Source: Rhodocyclales bacterium
GTDB taxonomy: Bacteria; Pseudomonadota; Gammaproteobacteria; Burkholderiales; Rhodocyclaceae
Assembly: GCA_021413665.1 (NCBI GenBank)
Contig: JAIOPW010000102.1
Coordinates: forward strand, 1 to 8,987
Length of the DNA stretch: 8,987 nucleotides
Direction of reading: 5' to 3'
Positions 6,413-8,987 of the stretch are shown piece after piece. Under the pieces are notes generated by a model that was not told the origin of the DNA, made no database searches, and worked only from the letters and a program-made list of their open reading frames with translations. Made by a program: the position numbers and the translations under genes. The first letter of the stretch is position 1. The number at the start of each line of letters is the position of its first letter.

Positions 6413-7417
6413 TTACTTCGCGACGTGCTTGACGAAGCGAAGCATGTTGCAGGTGTAGCCGTATTCGTTGTCGTACCAGGCCACGACCTTGACGAAGGTC
6501 GAGTCGAGGGCGATGCCGGCTTCGGCGTCGAAGGTCGACGGTGCGGGATTGCCGCGGAAGTCAGTGGCGACCACTTTCTCTTCGGTATAGCCGAGGATGC
6601 CCTTCATCGCACCTTCGGAGGCGGCCTTCATCGCGGCGCAGATTTCCTTGTAGGACGCTTCCTTGACCAGTTCCACCGTCAGGTCGACCACCGAAACGTC
6701 GGAGGTCGGCACGCGGAAGGACATGCCGGTCAGCTTCTTGTTCAGTTCGGGAATCACCACGCCGACGGCCTTGGCGGCGCCGGTCGAAGAAGGGATGATG
6801 TTTTCCAGGATGCCGCGGCCGCCGCGCCAATCCTTGTTGGACGGGCCGTCGACGGTCTTCTGCGTCGCCGTGGCGGCGTGCACAGTGGTCATCAGGCCGC
6901 GCTTGATGCCCCAGTTGTCGTGCAACACCTTGGCCACCGGGGCCAGGCAGTTGGTGGTGCAGGAAGCGGCGGAAACGATGGTCTCACCGGCGTACTTGGT
7001 GTGATTCACGCCATAGACGAACATCGGCGTGTCGTCCTTCGACGGCGCCGATTGGACGACCTTCTTGGCTCCTGCGGCGATGTGCTTCTGGCAGCCTTCC
7101 TTGGTCAGGAACAGGCCGGTGGAGTCGATCACCAGGTCGGCACCGATTTCGCTCCACTTGAGTTCCGCCGGATCCTTGACGGCCGTCAGGCGGATCTTCT
7201 TGCCATTGACGATCAAGTTGCTGCCTTCGACGACGATGTCGCCCTTGAAATTGCCGTGCACCGAGTCGTACTTCAGCATGTAGGCGAGATAGTCCGGCTC
7301 CAGCAGGTCGTTGATGCCGACGATCTCGATGTCCGAGAACTCGGCTTCCTTGGCGACGGCACGAAACACCATGCGACCGATGCGACCGAAACCATTGATG
7401 CCAACTTTGATAGCCAT
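6413..7417 (-). CDS. gap: Type I glyceraldehyde-3-phosphate dehydrogenase, probably NAD-dependent
   Basis: The enzyme oxidises and phosphorylates glyceraldehyde-3-phosphate to 1,3-bisphosphoglycerate, reversibly, in the cytoplasm. The 334-residue product has the standard tetrameric type I layout: Rossmann motif INGFGRIGR (7-15), Asp37 in VGINDL at the position that favours NAD over NADP, the catalytic Cys153 in SAASCTTNCLAP (149-160), His180 in TTVHAATATQKTVDGP (177-192), the phosphate-site loop NIIPSSTGAAKAVG (206-219) and the C-terminal WYDNEYGY (314-321). The TQKTVDGPS stretch is like that of E. coli GapA, again consistent with NAD use; cofactor choice remains an inference. The start at 7415-7417 has GGGAGA at 7425-7430, seven bases upstream. 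It lies 22 bases after the tkt stop and 17 before pgk, as expected inside an operon. Whether a second gap paralogue exists cannot be seen here. Confidence 0.98.
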   Translation of the reverse strand: MAIKVGINGFGRIGRMVFRAVAKEAEFSDIEIVGINDLLEPDYLAYMLKYDSVHGNFKGDIVVEGSNLIVNGKKIRLTAVKDPAELKWSEIGADLVIDSTGLFLTKEGCQKHIAAGAKKVVQSAPSKDDTPMFVYGVNHTKYAGETIVSAASCTTNCLAPVAKVLHDNWGIKRGLMTTVHAATATQKTVDGPSNKDWRGGRGILENIIPSSTGAAKAVGVVIPELNKKLTGMSFRVPTSDVSVVDLTVELVKEASYKEICAAMKAASEGAMKGILGYTEEKVVATDFRGNPAPSTFDAEAGIALDSTFVKVVAWYDNEYGYTCNMLRFVKHVAK

Positions 7418-7439
7418 TTGGAAATCTCCCGTTAGTGAA

Positions 7440-8987
7440 TTAAATGAATTGCTCGACGGTCTTGACGAGGTTTGCCACCGTGAAACCGAATTCCTTGAAC
7501 AGCGCGCCGGCCGGGGCCGACTCGCCGAAGCGGTTGAGCCCGATCACTGCGCCCTGGCCGCCGTCGACCGCGCCGACATACTTGTGCCAGCCGTCGGTGA
7601 CGCCGGCTTCGATGGCGATGCGCGGCACGCCCTTGAGCAGCACCGATTCGCGGTAGGCGGCATCCTGGCGATCGAATACGTTGGTGCTGGGCATCGATAC
7701 CACGCGCACCGGGATCTCGGCTTCCATCGCGGCCTGCGCCTTGAGGGCAATTTCCACTTCGGAGCCGGTGGCGATGATGATGGCCTTGGGCTTGCCGTTC
7801 TTCGCCTCGGAAATGATGTAGCCGCCGCGTGCGATGTTGGCGATGGTCGCCGCATCGCGTGGCACGAAGGGCAGGTTCTGGCGCGACAGGCACAGCGAAC
7901 TCGGGCCGGTCAGCTTTTCCACCGCCGAGGTCCAGGCCACCATGGTTTCGACCGTGTCGCAGGGGCGCCAGACGTCCATGTTGGGGATCATGCGCAGCGT
8001 CGCGGTCTGTTCCACCGGCTGGTGGGTCGGGCCGTCCTCGCCGAGGCCGATCGAATCATGCGTGAATACATAGATCACGCGCTGCTTCATCAGCGCCGAC
8101 ATGCGCAGGGCGTTGCGGGCGTACTCGGAGAACATCAGGAAGGTGCCGCCGAAGGGCAGCAGCCCACCGTGCAGCGCCATGCCGTTCATGATGTGGGCCA
8201 TGCCGAACTCGCGCACGCCGTAGGAGATGTAGTTGCCGGTGCCCTTGCCGGAGACGGGTTTGCAGCCGGTCCAGTTGGTCAGGTTGGAGCCGGTCAGGTC
8301 GGCGGAACCGCCGAGGAACTCGGGCAGGGCCGGGGCCAGGGCGTTGATGGAAATCTGCGAGGCTTTGCGCGTGGCGACCGTTTCAGCCTTGGCGTTGGCA
8401 CCTTCGATGACTTTCTTCGCATGCTCGGTCCAGTTGGCCGGCAGCTCCTTCGCCATGCGGCGCTTGAACTCGGCGGCCTCGGCCGGGAAGGCCTTGGCGT
8501 AGGCATCGAATTTCTTCTGCCAGGCGGCTTCCTGTTCCGCGCCTTTGGTCTTGGCATCCCAGCCGGCATAGACTTCGGCGGGGATTTCGAAGGGGGCATG
8601 GGACCAGCCGATGTTGGCGCGGGCGGCGGCGATTTCGGCATCGCCCAGCGGCGCGCCGTGCACATCGTGGGTGCCCTGCTTGTTCGGTGCGCCGAGGCCG
8701 ATCACGGTCTTGCAGCAGATCAGCGAGGGCTTGTCGGTCACCGCCTTGGCGGCTTCGATTGCGGCATTGAGGGCAACCGGGTCGTGGCCGTCGACGTTCG
8801 GCACGACGTGCCAGCCGTAGGCTTCGAAGCGCTTCGGTGTGTCGTCCGTGAACCAGCCTTCGACGTGGCCGTCGATCGAGATCCCGTTGTCGTCCCAGAA
8901 GGCGGTCAGCTTGCCCAGGCCCCAGGTGCCGGCCAGCGCGCACGCCTCGTGCGAGATGCCCTCCATCAGGCAGCCGTCGCCGAGGAA
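7440..8987 (-). CDS. tkt: Transketolase, lacking the N-terminal part (cut by window edge)
   Basis: Transketolase moves two-carbon ketol units between sugar phosphates using thiamine diphosphate, linking glycolysis to the pentose phosphate pathway and the Calvin cycle. The window holds the last 515 residues; by comparison with the roughly 660-residue family, about 150 N-terminal residues lie beyond the right edge, with any operon promoter. Visible in window numbering are the thiamine/Mg motif GDGCLMEG (3-10) with Asn34 as its partner, GTHDVHGAPLGD (105-116), the pyrimidine-domain SRKAS-like RKASQ (207-211) and FLGGSADL (224-231), GVREFGM (257-263) with Glu260 equivalent to the catalytic Glu411 of E. 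coli TktA, and HDSIGLGEDGPTHQP (310-324). The C-terminal domain carries ATGSEVEIAL (406-415) and FGESAPA (487-493). The three-domain order is intact. It is the first gene visible in the operon, 22 bases before gap. Confidence 0.97.
   Translation of the reverse strand, partial: FLGDGCLMEGISHEACALAGTWGLGKLTAFWDDNGISIDGHVEGWFTDDTPKRFEAYGWHVVPNVDGHDPVALNAAIEAAKAVTDKPSLICCKTVIGLGAPNKQGTHDVHGAPLGDAEIAAARANIGWSHAPFEIPAEVYAGWDAKTKGAEQEAAWQKKFDAYAKAFPAEAAEFKRRMAKELPANWTEHAKKVIEGANAKAETVATRKASQISINALAPALPEFLGGSADLTGSNLTNWTGCKPVSGKGTGNYISYGVREFGMAHIMNGMALHGGLLPFGGTFLMFSEYARNALRMSALMKQRVIYVFTHDSIGLGEDGPTHQPVEQTATLRMIPNMDVWRPCDTVETMVAWTSAVEKLTGPSSLCLSRQNLPFVPRDAATIANIARGGYIISEAKNGKPKAIIIATGSEVEIALKAQAAMEAEIPVRVVSMPSTNVFDRQDAAYRESVLLKGVPRIAIEAGVTDGWHKYVGAVDGGQGAVIGLNRFGESAPAGALFKEFGFTVANLVKTVEQFI

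Noticed and set aside
1..8987. Mobile elements, tRNA or rRNA genes, CRISPR-like repeats, integration sites, toxin-antitoxin or defence genes
   Set aside because: None was seen. Both strands are filled by one continuous minus-strand run of recognisable housekeeping genes with short gaps.

Overview
The window is a compact, GC-rich chromosomal stretch in which every supported gene lies on the minus strand, so it reads from right to left. Protein features and gene order (tkt-gap-pgk-pyk-fba, then purC, with a Calvin-cycle-type class II aldolase) point to a betaproteobacterium, most plausibly of the Rhodocyclales or a neighbouring group. That placement is inferred from general knowledge of such clusters and was not tested by a search.

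Right part (8987 to 2668): five central-carbon genes in tight succession. They are transketolase (5' end cut off by the window), glyceraldehyde-3-phosphate dehydrogenase, phosphoglycerate kinase, pyruvate kinase and class II fructose-bisphosphate aldolase. Gaps are 22, 17, -4 (an ATGA overlap between pgk and pyk) and 36 bases, which is what one expects of a single operon. Four of the enzymes are reversible and serve glycolysis, gluconeogenesis, the pentose phosphate pathway and, if RuBisCO is present elsewhere, the Calvin cycle. Pyruvate kinase is the only essentially irreversible step. A good intrinsic terminator (2616-2643) follows fba.

Middle part (2602 to 1229): a small PsiE-family membrane protein and purC (SAICAR synthase), 21 bases apart and probably co-transcribed. 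The psiE start codon lies only 13 bases beyond the terminator of the upstream operon, so it is not obvious where psiE-purC transcription starts. The choice is between read-through of the terminator and a promoter inside the end of fba.

Left part (1110 to 1): a DUF2189-family multi-pass membrane protein of unknown function, then the first 81 codons of an oligopeptidase A (PrlC, M3 metallopeptidase) that runs off the window. The 118-base and 94-base gaps here each hold a modest hairpin but no convincing terminator or promoter.

No RNA gene, mobile element, CRISPR array, integration site or phage gene was seen. All genes look intact apart from the two cut by the window edges, and no stretch above 300 bases lacks a gene. 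This is essentially a housekeeping region. I did not find an undescribed system, and the points worth a second look are mainly regulatory and gene-order details.
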